Positions 43,308 to 54,264 of a stretch of 64,000 bases of DNA are shown here, one piece after another. The translations under genes were made by a program, and so were the position numbers. This DNA comes from Pedinophyceae sp. YPF-701. Lineage: Eukaryota > Chlorophyta > Pedinophyceae. Location: NCBI GenBank assembly GCA_916048055.1, contig CAJZHL010000010.1, positions 836,001 to 900,000 of the forward strand. Reading direction: 5' to 3'. The notes under the pieces are model-generated. The model was not told the DNA's origin and searched no databases. It worked only from the letters and a program-made list of their open reading frames with translations. Position 1 is the stretch's first letter; each line of letters opens with the position of its first letter.

Positions 43308-45767
43308 TCACGCCCGCGCCCGCCGACCCTTCCGCCGCGCCTCCGCCTCCGCGTGCGCCGCCTTCCGCCGCTCCAGCACCTCGACTTTCTGCTTCTTGTG
43401 GTGCTGCGCCTCCTTGATGCGGTGGTAGAACTTGCGCTGCTTCGACGTCATCAGCGACCGCGCCGCCGCGCCCGCCTCCAGCCCCTCGTCCTCCCCGCCC
43501 TCCGGCAGCTCCACCGTACCCGACCCCGGCACCGGCCCGCGCCCGCGCTTCCTGCCCCCGCCTGCCGCCGGCGCCCCCAGCTCCTCCTCCGCGCTGCCGT
43601 CGTCGTCGTCGCTGGACCCACCCGCCTCGTCGGACTCCGCCTCGTCGGACGCGTCGTCCTCCTCCTCGTCCTCGTCGATCGCCTCCGCCGGGGCCCCGTC
43701 CTTAACACCCCCCCCTAGCTCCTTCGTCAGCTCCCTGTTGTACCTGCGCTCGAGCGCGGCCGCCGCGCCGGCGTCGCCGCCGCCGGCCGCGCCGGCCGCA
43801 GCCGCGTCCTCCGCGGCGTCCTCCGCGGCCTCGTCGTCCACGAACCCGCCCTCCGCCGTCAGCCCCTGCCGCCGCGCCGCCGCCGCCACCTGCTGCAGCT
43901 TCTTCATCACGCGCGCGTGGTCCGGCACGTAGCCCTCCTCCTCGTCGTCCACGAACGGACTCAGGTGCGGCGGGGGCACGCGCCCGGGCGCGTACAGCTC
44001 CGTCGGAGCCATGCACCGGAAGTTGGCCGAGTCGAGCACCCACTGAGGTTGCACGTACTCCCGCGATAGGTACCTGTGGCCCTGCTGGGGGCGGTCCACG
44101 ACGTGGTGCGTCACGGACGGGTCGCGCTCGGTCACCGGCGACCCCTCGCCGTCCCACCCCGCGACGCCCCCGAAGCTGCGGATGACGAACGTCAGCATCT
44201 CCCGGGGGGTCTCTCGCCCGAGGTAGAACACCAGCCCGCGGAACAGCGTCCGGCAGATCTCCGCGTCGTCATCCGCCTGCGCGTTCGCCGACCCGCCCAC
44301 CAGCTTCTTCCCCTGCCCAACACCCCCCCCCTCCCCCTCCCCACCATCCCCCTCCTCGCTCCCACCGTCCCCGTCCTCGCTGCCGCTGTCCGGCTCCAGC
44401 TCGCTCCCGTCGCTCCCGTCGCCCTCCTCGCCGTCGCCGTCGCCCTCCTGCGCATCCGCCACGATGCCAGGCATAACATCCCCCAGGTTCAACATCCGCT
44501 TCTCCATACCGGGGTCCGGCAGCGCGTCCGCGGCGCCGGCGTCCTCGTCCGCGTCGGAGTCGCCGTCGTCGTCGTCGTCGCGCTCCGGCGGCGCGCGCCC
44601 GGACGCCCGGCTCGCGATGTCGCGCATCAGCGCCTCGAGGCCCGCGGCTGCGCGATCGAGCTTGTCGTCGAGGATGGGCGGGTAGCGCACGCCGAGGGCG
44701 TGGTAGAGCTTGAAGTTGACGAACTTGGCGAGCGTGATGTAGAACTCGAGGAAGGTGAGCATGACGCGGTAGTCCACGTCGGACGGGAGCGCCTGACTCA
44801 GGGCGTGCGGCGTCAGCCACGTGACCGACTCCCCCATGACCTCGGCCTGGTAGTAGGTGCCCTTGACGCTCACGAAGACCTTCCGCAGCGCGTTCGTCTT
44901 CACCACCCACGCCTGGAACTCCAGCACCAGCCGCCGGGCGGCCTCGACCTGCTTTTGCGGAATCTCGAACCGACGCTCCGCGGGCAGCGCCGCGAAGAGG
45001 TGCAGCATCGAGAGCGGGTCGTCGAGGTCGCGGACCGCGTCGACGAACGACGGGTACCGCTCGCGCACCAGGTGGTCCAGGCGGTACCCCGGGCGGCGCG
45101 TTTTCAGTCGGTCAGCCAGTTCCCGGTTCTTCCGCCCCAGGGCGCGCCGAATCTTGCGCTCGTACGCGCGGATCTCGCGGAAGCGCTCGAGGAGGGGCTC
45201 GTGCAGCAGGAAGTTGATGTCTGCGGCGGCGACCGCACAGGTGCTGGGCGTGAGCGCTGCCGTCACCATGATGTGTGACACGTGAGTGGTGCGGCGGGGG
45301 GGCTGACCTTTGACGTGGTAGTAGGTCTTGTGCCGGCCGTGCGGTTTCTTCTTCGGCTCGCGCGGGTGCACGCCCTTGAGGATGCACAGGCGCCGGAAGT
45401 CATGCAGCTTCAGCTGCAGTTTCTTCAACGCCTGATTGCGCGTCAAATACTGCGCCGCATTGCCCGTCTTTCCCTGCACCGAGCGCAACGCGAGCGAAAG
45501 ACCGAGCCGTGAGCACGCGCGGTGCGCCCGAGGCCCCACGGGCGGCGAAACCGCAACCGAGACGTTCTCATCAGCCGAGGTGCCCCACAGGCGCCTGCAC
45601 GACGCGCGGACGCACGCGGGCAATGGAGGCGGCTAGTACTGGATACAAGATCAAGCCGCGCGCGCCGACGCGGCCCGAAATCGCCCCCACGCGGCGAGCG
45701 CCGCGGCAGCCTGCCCCGGGCCGCCACGCAGCACAGCGGCACGCACCGCCTTCTGAAGCTTGCCCAT
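43308..45767 (-). CDS. PES1: Pescadillo homologue PES1 (60S ribosome biogenesis)
   Basis: Exons 45747-45767 (21 nt), 45308-45473 and 43308-45220 (699 aa). PES1 acts with BOP1 and WDR12 in 27S pre-rRNA processing. The tiny first exon encodes MGKLQKA and joins the conserved GKTGNAAQYLTRNQALKKLQ in exon 2; the next join gives YYHVKDINFLLHEPLLERFR, exactly the family pattern. The Pescadillo domain continues VWVVK-type strands (FQAWVVKTNALRKVFVSVKG, TWLTPHALSQALP, FNFKLYHALGVRYPP). A BRCT domain lies around LVFYLGRETPREMLTFVIRS to RYLSREYVQPQWVLDSANF. Between them is a long Asp/Glu/Gly-rich insert, and the C-terminus is acidic then basic (KQRKFYHRIKEAQHHKKQKV). The 87-nt second intron is stop-free and in frame. 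The gene is divergent from the thiamine gene. Confidence 0.93.
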
Positions 45768-46290
45768 GGCGCCCCTCGACCCTTCCCGCGCTCTTCAGGC
45801 CACCTGTCGCGACGCCAGGCCGCGGAACTCGCGCCAGATGGGCTGGCCGCGCTTCTGGAGCCTCCGACGGCTCTCGCTGGCGCCGCCCTGTGGTTGATGA
45901 CACGCGCAGGAGCAGCGCGCGCGGAATGTCGGTGTGTGCTGCGGGCGGACGGAGGTGCCTCGAGCGAGCGGCGCGATGCGGAGCACCGCGGGCACATGTG
46001 CTGCCCGCTGGACGCCGAGCTGAGCGGGGCCGCCAAACGCCCCACTCTGGTCAGCCCGGCGCGCGACCGCCAGCGGGCTCACGAGGCTCCCGCGCCGCCA
46101 GACGCCGCGCCATCCGCGGTGTGCATGCGTGGCGTCTTGTTTGTGCGAGACAGTGCAGCGAACACCCCTCGTGGAGCCACTGAGGGGTGAAACCATAGCT
46201 CGGGCGCGGCTCTCGTCTGACTGGGGCAACGAACCTCCACGAATCGATAACTCGTTGAACTCTCGCATTTGTATCTACCAGCTCGCGCAC
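45768..46290. other. Divergent intergenic region, no gene seen
   Basis: Between the 5' ends of PES1 (-) and the ThiE-like gene (+). Open frames on both strands lack motifs. An upstream in-frame Met region at 46129 could extend the ThiE-like N-terminus. Confidence 0.5.
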
Positions 46291-47206
46291 ATGTCCAGCC
46301 AAACCAATCCATCGATAGCCTGTGCGGGCGCCCGTTCCCTTCCCCCTAGCGCCCCGTCCCAGCGGGCAGCGCCGCTGCGCAGCGCCCGCACGCGCGCGGC
46401 CCGTCGAGCCTTCGACGTCATCGTGTTCACCCACCCCGACCGAGTGGAGGACGAGCTCAGCCTGGTGCCCCGGGTCCTGGAGGCCGGGGTGTCCCGCCTG
46501 CACGTACGCAAACCCTCTTGGAGCCGCGCGGCGCTGAGGCAGTACGTCGTCGACGCCGTGCCGGAGGAGCACCGCCGCAGGATCGTCCTGCACACCGCGC
46601 ACGACCTGGCCAGCGAACTCGGCCTCGGCGGAGTCCATTACAGGTGCAGTGTGTGATCCTGAGATTACTGCGCATGACATGCGGTGCCAGGGCCTCCCGC
46701 TGCACGCGGCCCCCGCCCGGACGGGCCGGCGCGACGGCCTACATCCTGGGGCGGCCGATGCGCGCGCGGCGGGCGCGCGGTGCGCTCAAACGCGCCGCAC
46801 GGTGGGACGAATGCTGTGTGTTTGTGTGAGGGCTCGCAGGGAGGCGGAGCGACCTGCGCTGCCGCTGCCGGCGCTCGACGGCCTCACGCAGTCGACGGGG
46901 TTCCACGACATGGCGCCCCTGCGCGCCGCGGACCAGGGCGGCCTGACGTACGCCTTCCTGAGTCCAGTGTTTGACTCAGTGTCGAAGGTGGGGTATAAGT
47001 CGGCGAGGTTCGACGAACAGGAGCTGCGGAGTACTCTCGCGGCGTGCCCGCGGCCCGTGTACGCGCTGGGCGGCGTCACGCCGGACCGCGTGCCGCAGCT
47101 GGCGGACCTGGGTTTTGCCGGTGCTGCAGTGATCGGCCACGTGTGGGGGAGCGACGACCCGGTCGGGAGCCTCAGGGCGCTCCTGGACGCCGCAGAGCGC
47201 GTGTGA
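46291..47206 (+). CDS. Thiamine-phosphate-synthase/TenI-like protein
   Basis: Exons 46291-46643 and 46840-47206 (239 aa). The TIM-barrel family joins the thiazole and pyrimidine halves of thiamine, or, in TenI, isomerises the thiazole. Motifs: FDVIVFTHPDRVEDELSLVP, AGVSRLHVRKP, RIVLHTAHDLASELGLGGVH, STGFHDMAPL, YAFLSPVFDSVSKVGYKS, VYALGGVTPDRVPQLADLGF and GAAVIGHVW. The FLSPVFDS-x-SK-x-GYKS block matches the short form I associate with Bacteroidetes rather than the bifunctional plant TH1 or typical ThiE. The N-terminal about 40 residues are Arg/Ala/Ser-rich and may target an organelle. The acceptor is ambiguous: 46831 and 46840 are both in frame and differ by three codons (RAR-type tandem acceptor). 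Confidence 0.84.
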
Positions 47207-47408
47207 CGCTCGGAGGAAGCGGCGCGCGGCAGCTTGTGCGCGGACACGTCGAGTGGTATAAACGCGCTCAGACCGCGGCCACGACGCGAACGGAACCGGG
47301 CTTGCCAGGCCACGTAGAGCGGAGCACTCTCGGCGTTTTCCCGCGCTCGCCCCGCGACACGCCGCACGTCCCGTCGCTGCCACGCCGTCACACCTAGTGC
47401 CCCGCTCC

Positions 47409-48925
47409 TCACTCCAGCCAGTCGGCCGGCGGCGGCTGCTCCAGCGCGAACCACCCGAGCCGCCCGTTCCGGTAGTCCCTCAGGATCCGCGCCCCCGCCG
47501 TCTCCAGGTCCCCGTGGAACAGCGAGTCGGCCACGTGCCACGTGATGTCCTCGGTTGTCATACCCCAAGACCCCCCCGCGGGGATCCCGTAGCGCTTCTC
47601 CACGCGCGCCATGACCTCGCGCGCGCTCGGGAGGCCGCGCATCCGCGCCAGCAGCGCGCTGGCAACAATTGAGTCGACGTAGGACGCCTCCCCAATGTCG
47701 TTGACCATGGCGAGGCGCCCCGCGGCGACCTGATCGTCCAGGCGCATCGGGATGACGCCGGGCGCGTCGAGGAGGTCGATGCCTTCGCCGAGCGTGACCC
47801 ACCGGAGCGCGCGCGTCACGCCGGGCCGGTTTTCGCTCGCCACGATTTTCCGCGCGACGAGGCGGTTGATGAGGGCCGACTTGCCGACGTTCGGGAAGCC
47901 GATCATGACGGCGCGCACCGAGCGCGGCCGCAGACCGCGGCGCTCGCGGGTCGCGTTCATGCGCCGCCCGGCAGCCTGCGCAGCGCGCTGCACCGCGTGA
48001 ACGCCTGCGGGACGGACAGGCGACACAGTGCGCGTCGCGGCGCGGCAGAGCAGCTGCGCGATCGCGAGCACTGCGCGGCGGAGGCCGGCGCAGCGCCACG
48101 CGCGCAGAAGAGTCAGTTTCGAACCAAAGCATGTTGCTTTTTGTCTGTACGAGCGCGAACACGCACCAAATGCAGCGCTGGGCCCGTGTAGGCGCTCCAG
48201 CGGGCTATTCGCGAGCTTCTGGCGCGGGAAAGTGGGCTGGTGCGGTGACGGCGGGGCGGGCGTGAGGTGTTTACCTTTGCCAGATGTTCCGTCGGTCCAG
48301 AAGTACCGTTGCTTCGTGTTCTGGAGGAATTCGTCCCACGCCGCTCGGTCCTCGGCCGATACGCAGTCCGCGCGGTTCATGATGACGAGCCGCGGCTTCC
48401 GCCCGCACCACTGCGGCACCGCTGGGTGCGTCGTCGACAGAGGCACCCGCGCGTCGCGCACCTCGAGCACAACGTCCACCATCTTCAGCTGCAGCCACCG
48501 CGACACTCAGTGCCGCCTCCTCAGCGCCCCGCGAGCGCAGAACGACGCAGCACCGCCGCGCAAGCGGCAGCACACATCCTGTGTGTTGTCCCGGGGCGCA
48601 CCTGCTCCTTGAGCTGCCGTTCGGCGCGGGCGATGTGGCCAGGGTACCACTGAACGATCCTGATCTGGACGTCGTCGACGGACTCGGCGCCGCGCTCCGC
48701 AATCTCCCGTTCCTCCTTCGATGCATCCCACCCGGGGGAGACACGCCCGCGGGACGTCGTCGGCGCCGCGCGACAGGGCCCGACGCAGCGGCCGGCGGGC
48801 GCCCGAAGCACGTGCTGCCGCGTGGCCGCAAATGCGGCATGTTTCGAGGCGACAAGAGGCGCGGGGCGCCGCCTCCCGACCCACAGTGGCGCCGCCAGGC
48901 AGCCAGTATGCTGCAGCGCCGGCAT
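47409..48925 (-). CDS. MTG1: MTG1/RbgA-type circularly permuted GTPase (organelle ribosome assembly)
   Basis: Exons 48602-48925, 48275-48488 and 47409-48004 (377 aa). These GTPases mature the large subunit of mitochondrial or plastid ribosomes. The motif order is permuted, as in the family: IVQWYPGHIARAERQLKEQ, then LKMVDVVLEVRDARVPLS, then G4 VIMNRADCV (NRAD for NKxD) and G5 TSGKG, then G1 GFPNVGKSALINRL, G2/G3 GVTRALRWVTLG and LLDAPGVIPM. A C-terminal domain follows with the EKRYGIP and HGDLETAGARILRDYRNGRL blocks, typical of RbgA/MTG1. The N-terminal about 70 residues (MPALQHTGCLAAPLWVGRRR) look like a presequence; an earlier in-frame Met exists upstream. Asn-Arg instead of Asn-Lys in G4 is a small deviation. 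Confidence 0.91.
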
Positions 48926-49200
48926 TGTGGAAGCAGCAGCGCAGCCTCCCGGACCGCAACGAAGCGTGCCGACGCGCTGGCGCCGCCGGGCGAAGAAGCG
49001 GCCGGCTGCGCGACGGCCCCGGCGGTCCCCAGCCTGAGCGCGGCGCTTGCGGTGGCCCACGGGGTGTTCGTGGCGCGCTTCTGCGGCGCGTCGTGGGTCG
49101 ACGCCTGCGCCGCGGCGCCGCAGTGCGCTGGCGCAATGTAGCCCCGCGCGAGGCTGACCTTCTGGATGCATCATGGGGACGTGAACGTGCATGTAGCGTG

Positions 49201-50952
49201 ATGCTGGAAGAACGCACCGCCGCAGGGGCGCTGCTGGAGCCGTACCAGGGGGGCACGCAGCTGACGGCCTCGGAGTTCTACAGCGGCATCGGCGGGCTGC
49301 ATTACGGCCTCAAAGCGGTGCGATGGCGGCCCGCGACATGACACGCACCGTGCTCCTCATTTGCTGCCGCCGCCGCGGGTGCTGCCGGCCACGACCGGCG
49401 CGGCAGCCCGCGAACTGCACAGTCAAGATTCTTAGCGGGGTTGCCGCATACGTCGCGCCCGCACGACGCCGTGAGAGGGCGCAACACGATGGAAGCGCTC
49501 TGGTCCTGTGTTGCGGTCGCAGGCACGCCAGGACGCGCGCGTGATCCTGTCGTTCGACATCAACGACATGGCGAACGCCGTGTACGAGCACAATTTCGGC
49601 ATGAAGCCCCGCACGGTCAACCTGGAGAGCGTCCCCGTGCGGCTGCTCAGCGGCGGGTGTGCGACGGACATTTGGCTCATGTCCCCGCCGTGCCAGCCGT
49701 ACACGCGCCAGGGCCACCGCAAGGGCGCGGATGACGAGCGCGCCCGGTCCTTCATGGGCCTCATCGACAAAATCCGGCACCTCAATCGACCACCCAAGTA
49801 CGACTTGCTCGCACTCTTCGTTTCACATCTGCTCCCGCGCTCCTGGGTCAGGGGACGCACACGCGCCCGTGAACGCCCCCGCCGCGCAGGTACCTCCTCG
49901 TCGAGAACGTCGTCGGCTTCGAAACGTCGTCGACCCGCGACGACCTCGTCGCCAGATTAGACTCCGCGGGGTACTTTCACGCCGAGTTCATTACTACCCC
50001 CCTGCAGCTCGGAGTGCCCTACTCCCGCCCGCGCTACTTTCTCCTCGCCCGCCTGAAGCCCCTCGGCGCGTTCCCCGGCTTCCCTCCCGCCCACAACGGC
50101 CAGGCGGCGTCGTCAGGGATCCCTGGACCGCGCCGGGCGCGCCCCACGTCGCTCCTGCCCGCCGACGGCCGCCCCGAGGCGCTCCCGATCGCGCCGATCC
50201 GCGAGTTTCTCGAGTCAGACCCAACGAAACACTCCCCCGCCGCGCTGCGCTTCGCGCCGGGGGGGTACACGCGCGGCGAGGGGGGGGGTGGCAACTACGG
50301 CGCGCAGGTCGCGGCGCCCCGGGGAGGCGGCGAGCAGGCGTCCGGCGACGGCGGCGGCGGCGCTGGGCGGGAGTGGCCGGGGCCGTTCGCGCCGTACGTG
50401 GTGCCGGAGAGCGTGATCGACAGGCACGGCATTTGCTTCGACATCGTCACGCCTGGGTCGCGGCGCACGTGCTGCTTCACGAAGGCGTACAGCCGGTACG
50501 TGAAGGGTGCGGGGTCGGTGCTCGCGACGGCGCGCGACGCCTCGCGGCTGATGCGTGAGAGGGGGGGTCTAGACGCCTTTGAGGACTGGTGCTACGAGGG
50601 CGGGGACGTCAGGTCGACGTTCCAGCAGGGGGACCCGTTCCTGTACCTGGACAGGGCTGACGGCGCGGGGGGTGGCGGCGCGGGCGGTTCCGGGGAGGGG
50701 GGGAGTGAAGGGGGGGAGTTGGAGCGCGCGCGGTTCAAGTGGGACGGGTCCGTGGACGCCATGGACCTGACGTGGCTGAGGGACCTGCGGCTGCGGTACT
50801 TCACGCCGAAGGAGGTCGCGAACTTGCATTCCTTCCCGCCCGCGTTCGCGTTTCCGGAGTCGGTGACGCTGCGGCAGCGGTACGCCCTGCTCGGGAACAG
50901 CGTGAGCGCGGCCGTGGTGGCCGACATGTGCCGGTTCCTGCTGGCCGCGTGA
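49201..50952 (+). CDS. DNMT2: tRNA-Asp cytosine-38 methyltransferase DNMT2 (TRDMT1)
   Basis: Exons 49201-49317, 49523-49797 and 49890-50952 (484 aa). Motif I is ASEFYSGIGGLHYGLKA. Motif IV is MSPPCQPYTRQGHRKGADD with the catalytic Cys. Motif VI is YLLVENVVGFE and motif VIII is YSRPRYFLLARLKP. The DNMT2-specific CFT signature is TCCFTKAYSRYVKGAGSVL. Motifs IX and X are FTPKEVANLHSFPPAF and RYALLGNSVSAAVVADM. DNMT2 methylates C38 of some tRNAs rather than DNA. The protein is about 100 residues longer than animal forms, mainly from two Gly-rich inserts: one after about residue 250 (GGYTRGEGGGGNYG to GGGGAGREW) and one near 390 (DGAGGGGAGGSGEGG). Divergent from MTG1 with about 275 nt between the starts. 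Confidence 0.94.
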
Positions 50953-51723
50953 CGACGAGATGCGACTGTGTATGCGGCCATACGGACGTCACATCGGCGC
51001 AGGAGCGCCACATTCGTCCCTGACCGAGACAGGCGGGCAACGAAGCGCTGGGGCGGCCGCGGAGCGCGCGGTGTGGACCGCGGCGCGTGGCTCCGAGGCG
51101 CGAACGCCAGCCGCATGTTGCCAGAAGCCGTGAGTTGTCCTCACGGTCAGGCAGCAGGGATACCGCGTGTGGTGGGGGGGGGGGTGTGGCAAAGGGGGGG
51201 ATGACACAAGGCATTGTCTCTTAGCACCCCGAGAACGACGTCGGACTGTTCCGCGCGACCTGCCCGAGGCAACCGCAGGGGCGGGCGGGCGGGAGGGTAC
51301 CTGCACTGGTGTGTGTGAGCACTGCCATAGCAGGTCGGCGCGCGCTCGCGGCGCGTGCATGCGATCAAAGCGAAACCGTCGCACTGCACGATGAGCCGGG
51401 GACGCCAGCGAGGCGTGTGCGGGGCGCAGATGGATGCGCCAGCGGGCGGTGTGTGTTCGCGTTCAAAGGTCGCGAGGCGGCCGGTCCACTGGCGGTGAGC
51501 GGGGGCGGCGCGCCGTCGCGGCGGAGAGTCATCGGGCGGTCGACGCGGCGGGACGGGCGCGCGTTGCGAAACCAGCGCGCCTTGCCACGGCGAGAGAGGC
51601 GGGGGTCTTAGAGAGGAAGGGGGGGGGTGTGGCGGGGAACAGACGCAAAAATGCGGCACGGGCGGCGCGAGCAGGGCGGGGAGCCCGGCTCTGCACTGCG
51701 CCCGCGCTCCTCGGCCGCCTCAC
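50953..51723. other. Convergent 3' spacer with long G runs
   Basis: Separates the 3' ends of DNMT2 (+) and the VOC gene (-). It has an uninterrupted run of about 11 G at 51173-51184, followed by TGTGG, and another G9 run at 51619-51627 also followed by TGTGG. No gene is supported. Confidence 0.5.
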
Positions 51724-52919
51724 TCACTCCTTCGTGTCAGACTTCGTGTCCGACTCCCCCTCCTCTGGTGCCTCGCGGATCGCGGGGGAGTTCCGGTACA
51801 GCCTCGACGGCGCGGGCGCGGGCGGCGCCTGCCCCGTCGCGCGCCACGCCCAGTCCAGGCTCTGCGGGCGCGTCCGCTGCCCGTCGTGGCGCTCAATCAC
51901 CAGCGCGGGCTTGGGCGACGCCGCGCGCGTCTGCAGCTCCGACGTGTTCGCGCCGCTGTCGCGCACGTGCGGCGAGAACTTCCGCGACGCCACGACGCGC
52001 TCCTCGCCCTCGCCGAGCTCGCCCGCGAGCGCACCGGTCTGGTCGAGCCACCCATTCGACGTGAGAAACTCCAACGGGAGCTGGTGGCAGTCGCAGACCT
52101 CAATCATGTTGCGGTCCGGGTCGTGGAAGAAGAGCTGCGTGACGAGGTACGGCCCCTCGCGCACCAGTTGCTTGACGTAGCCGACGCCGAGGCTCTCGAG
52201 CGTGCTCTCCACCGCCGCCAAGTCGTCCGACTGGAAGCTGATGTGGTCCGACTTGGGGTCGATCTCCTCCTTCCGCGGGTCCGGCTCGCCCTGGATGAGG
52301 TGCAGGCCTGCGGGGGCGGCGCCAGGGGGGCAGTTGGGCGGTTACGTGGAGCTAGGCCGGGGGCAGGCGGCGGCGGCGCGGGCGCGGTGGGCGGCGGCGG
52401 CGGGTAAGGTCGGGGCGGGGTGGACTGGGCGAGGCGGCGCGGGGGCGCACGGGCGCGCGCGGGGCGTGTGCGCGGCGCCGCCGGGGGGGCCTGGGTGCAT
52501 GCAGGCGGTGGGCGAGGGGGCGCACCCATGCCGCAGCCGTGGAGCCAGGCGCCGTTGAAGTCGAAAGAGGAGGGCCGGCTGACTTCCTGGAAGCCGAGGA
52601 GCTGCTTGTAGAAGTTCGCGGACGCGCGGACGTCGCGGCAAACCTTACTGATGTGGTTTATGGCTTGCAGGGAGAGCAAGGGGCGCTCGCCGCTGTGCGT
52701 CGTCGGGGGCCGAGGGCCGCAGGTCAGGCAGCCGGTGGTCTTTCCATGCGGGGTCGTGCCGATGACGGCGGTCTCGCTGGGCGGCGCCTTGCAGGCGCTC
52801 GCGTCCGGGTTTGGGAGGAGGTCCAGGCCGACGGCCTCGAAATCCGCCGCGAGGGCGTCCGCGTGGGCGCTTGCGCTGCCGAGGCGCGCCGTGGCAAAGG
52901 CAGAAACCTCAGCGGCCAT
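51724..52919 (-). CDS. Plant-type glyoxalase I-like VOC protein
   Basis: Exons 52526-52919 and 51724-52307 (325 aa). After an N-terminal region of about 85 residues the VOC module reads INHISKVCRDVRASANFYKQ, LLGFQEVSRPSSFDFNGAWL, GMGLHLIQGEP, DPKSDHISFQSDDLAAVEST and LFFHDPDRNMIEVCDCHQLP. This matches the Arabidopsis GLYI-4/7-like single-module family (from memory). Metal-ligand candidates are His in INHIS, His in SDHIS and Glu in MIEVC. The family includes members with weak or no methylglyoxal activity, so the substrate is open. A C-terminal tail of about 80 residues, rich in Glu, Ser and Arg and ending DTKSDTKE, is additional to the domain. Confidence 0.85.
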
Positions 52920-54264
52920 GTCGAACCTGCGAATGCACGCGGGTCGACGCGTACAGGTGGGTGCGACGGGAATGCTTCTCGAGACGACCTTGCCCCCCCG
53001 GCGCGCGTCGCAGCGCGCGCGCGGGGCGCGCCCGAGACACGGTCGACGCCATTCGGCCGCGTGGGCGTGAGAGCTCGCCAGCAGCGCGCAAACAAAGCCG
53101 TTCCGCGACGTTTGCGAGGAGCTGGGCTCACGCGGACGCGAGCCACCTCAGCAGGCGCCTCGCGCGACGCGCTTGGGCTGTACGAACGCGCCAGCGATGC
53201 ACGCGCGGCGACAACAAAAGCGAAGGACCACGGTCGAATGAATTGCAGCGCGCGCAGGCCCGCCAGCGCGCCCGCAGCGCGAGGCGGTTACCCAACGATG
53301 ATTGCGCACCTGTGCGCAGGGGCTCTCGGGAGGGTGAACACGCCTGTCCTTCTGCTCAGGACCTGCTTCCGTCTCCAAGGAATCTGCTCGCGGCCCTGAA
53401 CCCGCCGTTCCAACATTCTGCAGAGCTGCGGGGCCCGTTTCCCCCCCTGGCCCGACTGGCCTCATGCCAGCTCCCCTGCGGTCGACGCGCAGTTTCGGGG
53501 CCGCTGGCGCGCGGCACCGGGGACACTGTCCTCTCAGGGCCGAGCAGCAGGCGTTTCGAGGTCGGTGCCCGCCGCGTTGACTGAAGCCGTTGGCCAGCAC
53601 GCAAGTGTGTCGCGGCTCCTGGCTCCGCAATAGGCCCCGCGACGGGTATAACGACGAGCGGAGACGACGGCATGGCTTATAGAAGCGCTCCTTGTGAGAT
53701 ACAGACGCAGAAGGACCTCCGTGCAGCCCGTAGCCCGCGTACACTCGCCCGGCCAGTTTCTGGCGCGTACGATCCGCGGCCCGCCAGGGGCCGTCAAAAT
53801 GCGCCCGGGACCGCCGCGTCGCGGCACTGGCTGCGCCTGTGCAGCGGTCTTGGGCGGCGCGGTGTCCGCGACCCACGCGGCGCCAGCTGCGGAGCAGCCA
53901 CGCGCCTGCTGCTTCGAGCGACGCCGTGTGCCGCAGCTCGAGCACTGCGCGACCGCTTCCGCCAGGACCTGCATGCAATGATCGACGACGTCATGGCCCG
54001 CACCGTCGTTCGCGGCGCCCCGACGCCACGAGCGGCAGCAACCACACCACCACACGGCAGCACGCCGACGCTCACAGCGGCTCTCGCGACCTCGCGGATC
54101 TGTCCGACACGCCCCATCGAGCCCGCCTGCAGCCACCCCACCCCGGCAGCCCACCTCGCACACGACTCGCGACGCCCCGCTCCCTCACACCGCGCAAACA
54201 TCCCGCCGCTCTGTGCGGCGGGCCCCGTCGCTCCCGCGGCGCTCCCTCCCTCACACAGCGCCAG
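52920..54264. other. Intergenic, no gene seen
   Basis: A 1.3-kb gap between the VOC gene 5' end and the Cys-rich gene 3' end. Open frames in all directions are Arg/Ala/Pro-rich without conserved motifs. The stretch 54040-54260 is markedly C-rich on the plus strand. Confidence 0.45.

Noticed and set aside
45509-46190. Two plus-strand open frames antisense to the PES1 5' end
   Set aside because: They cover the PES1 first intron and upstream DNA, lack motifs, and the PES1 microexon explains the region.
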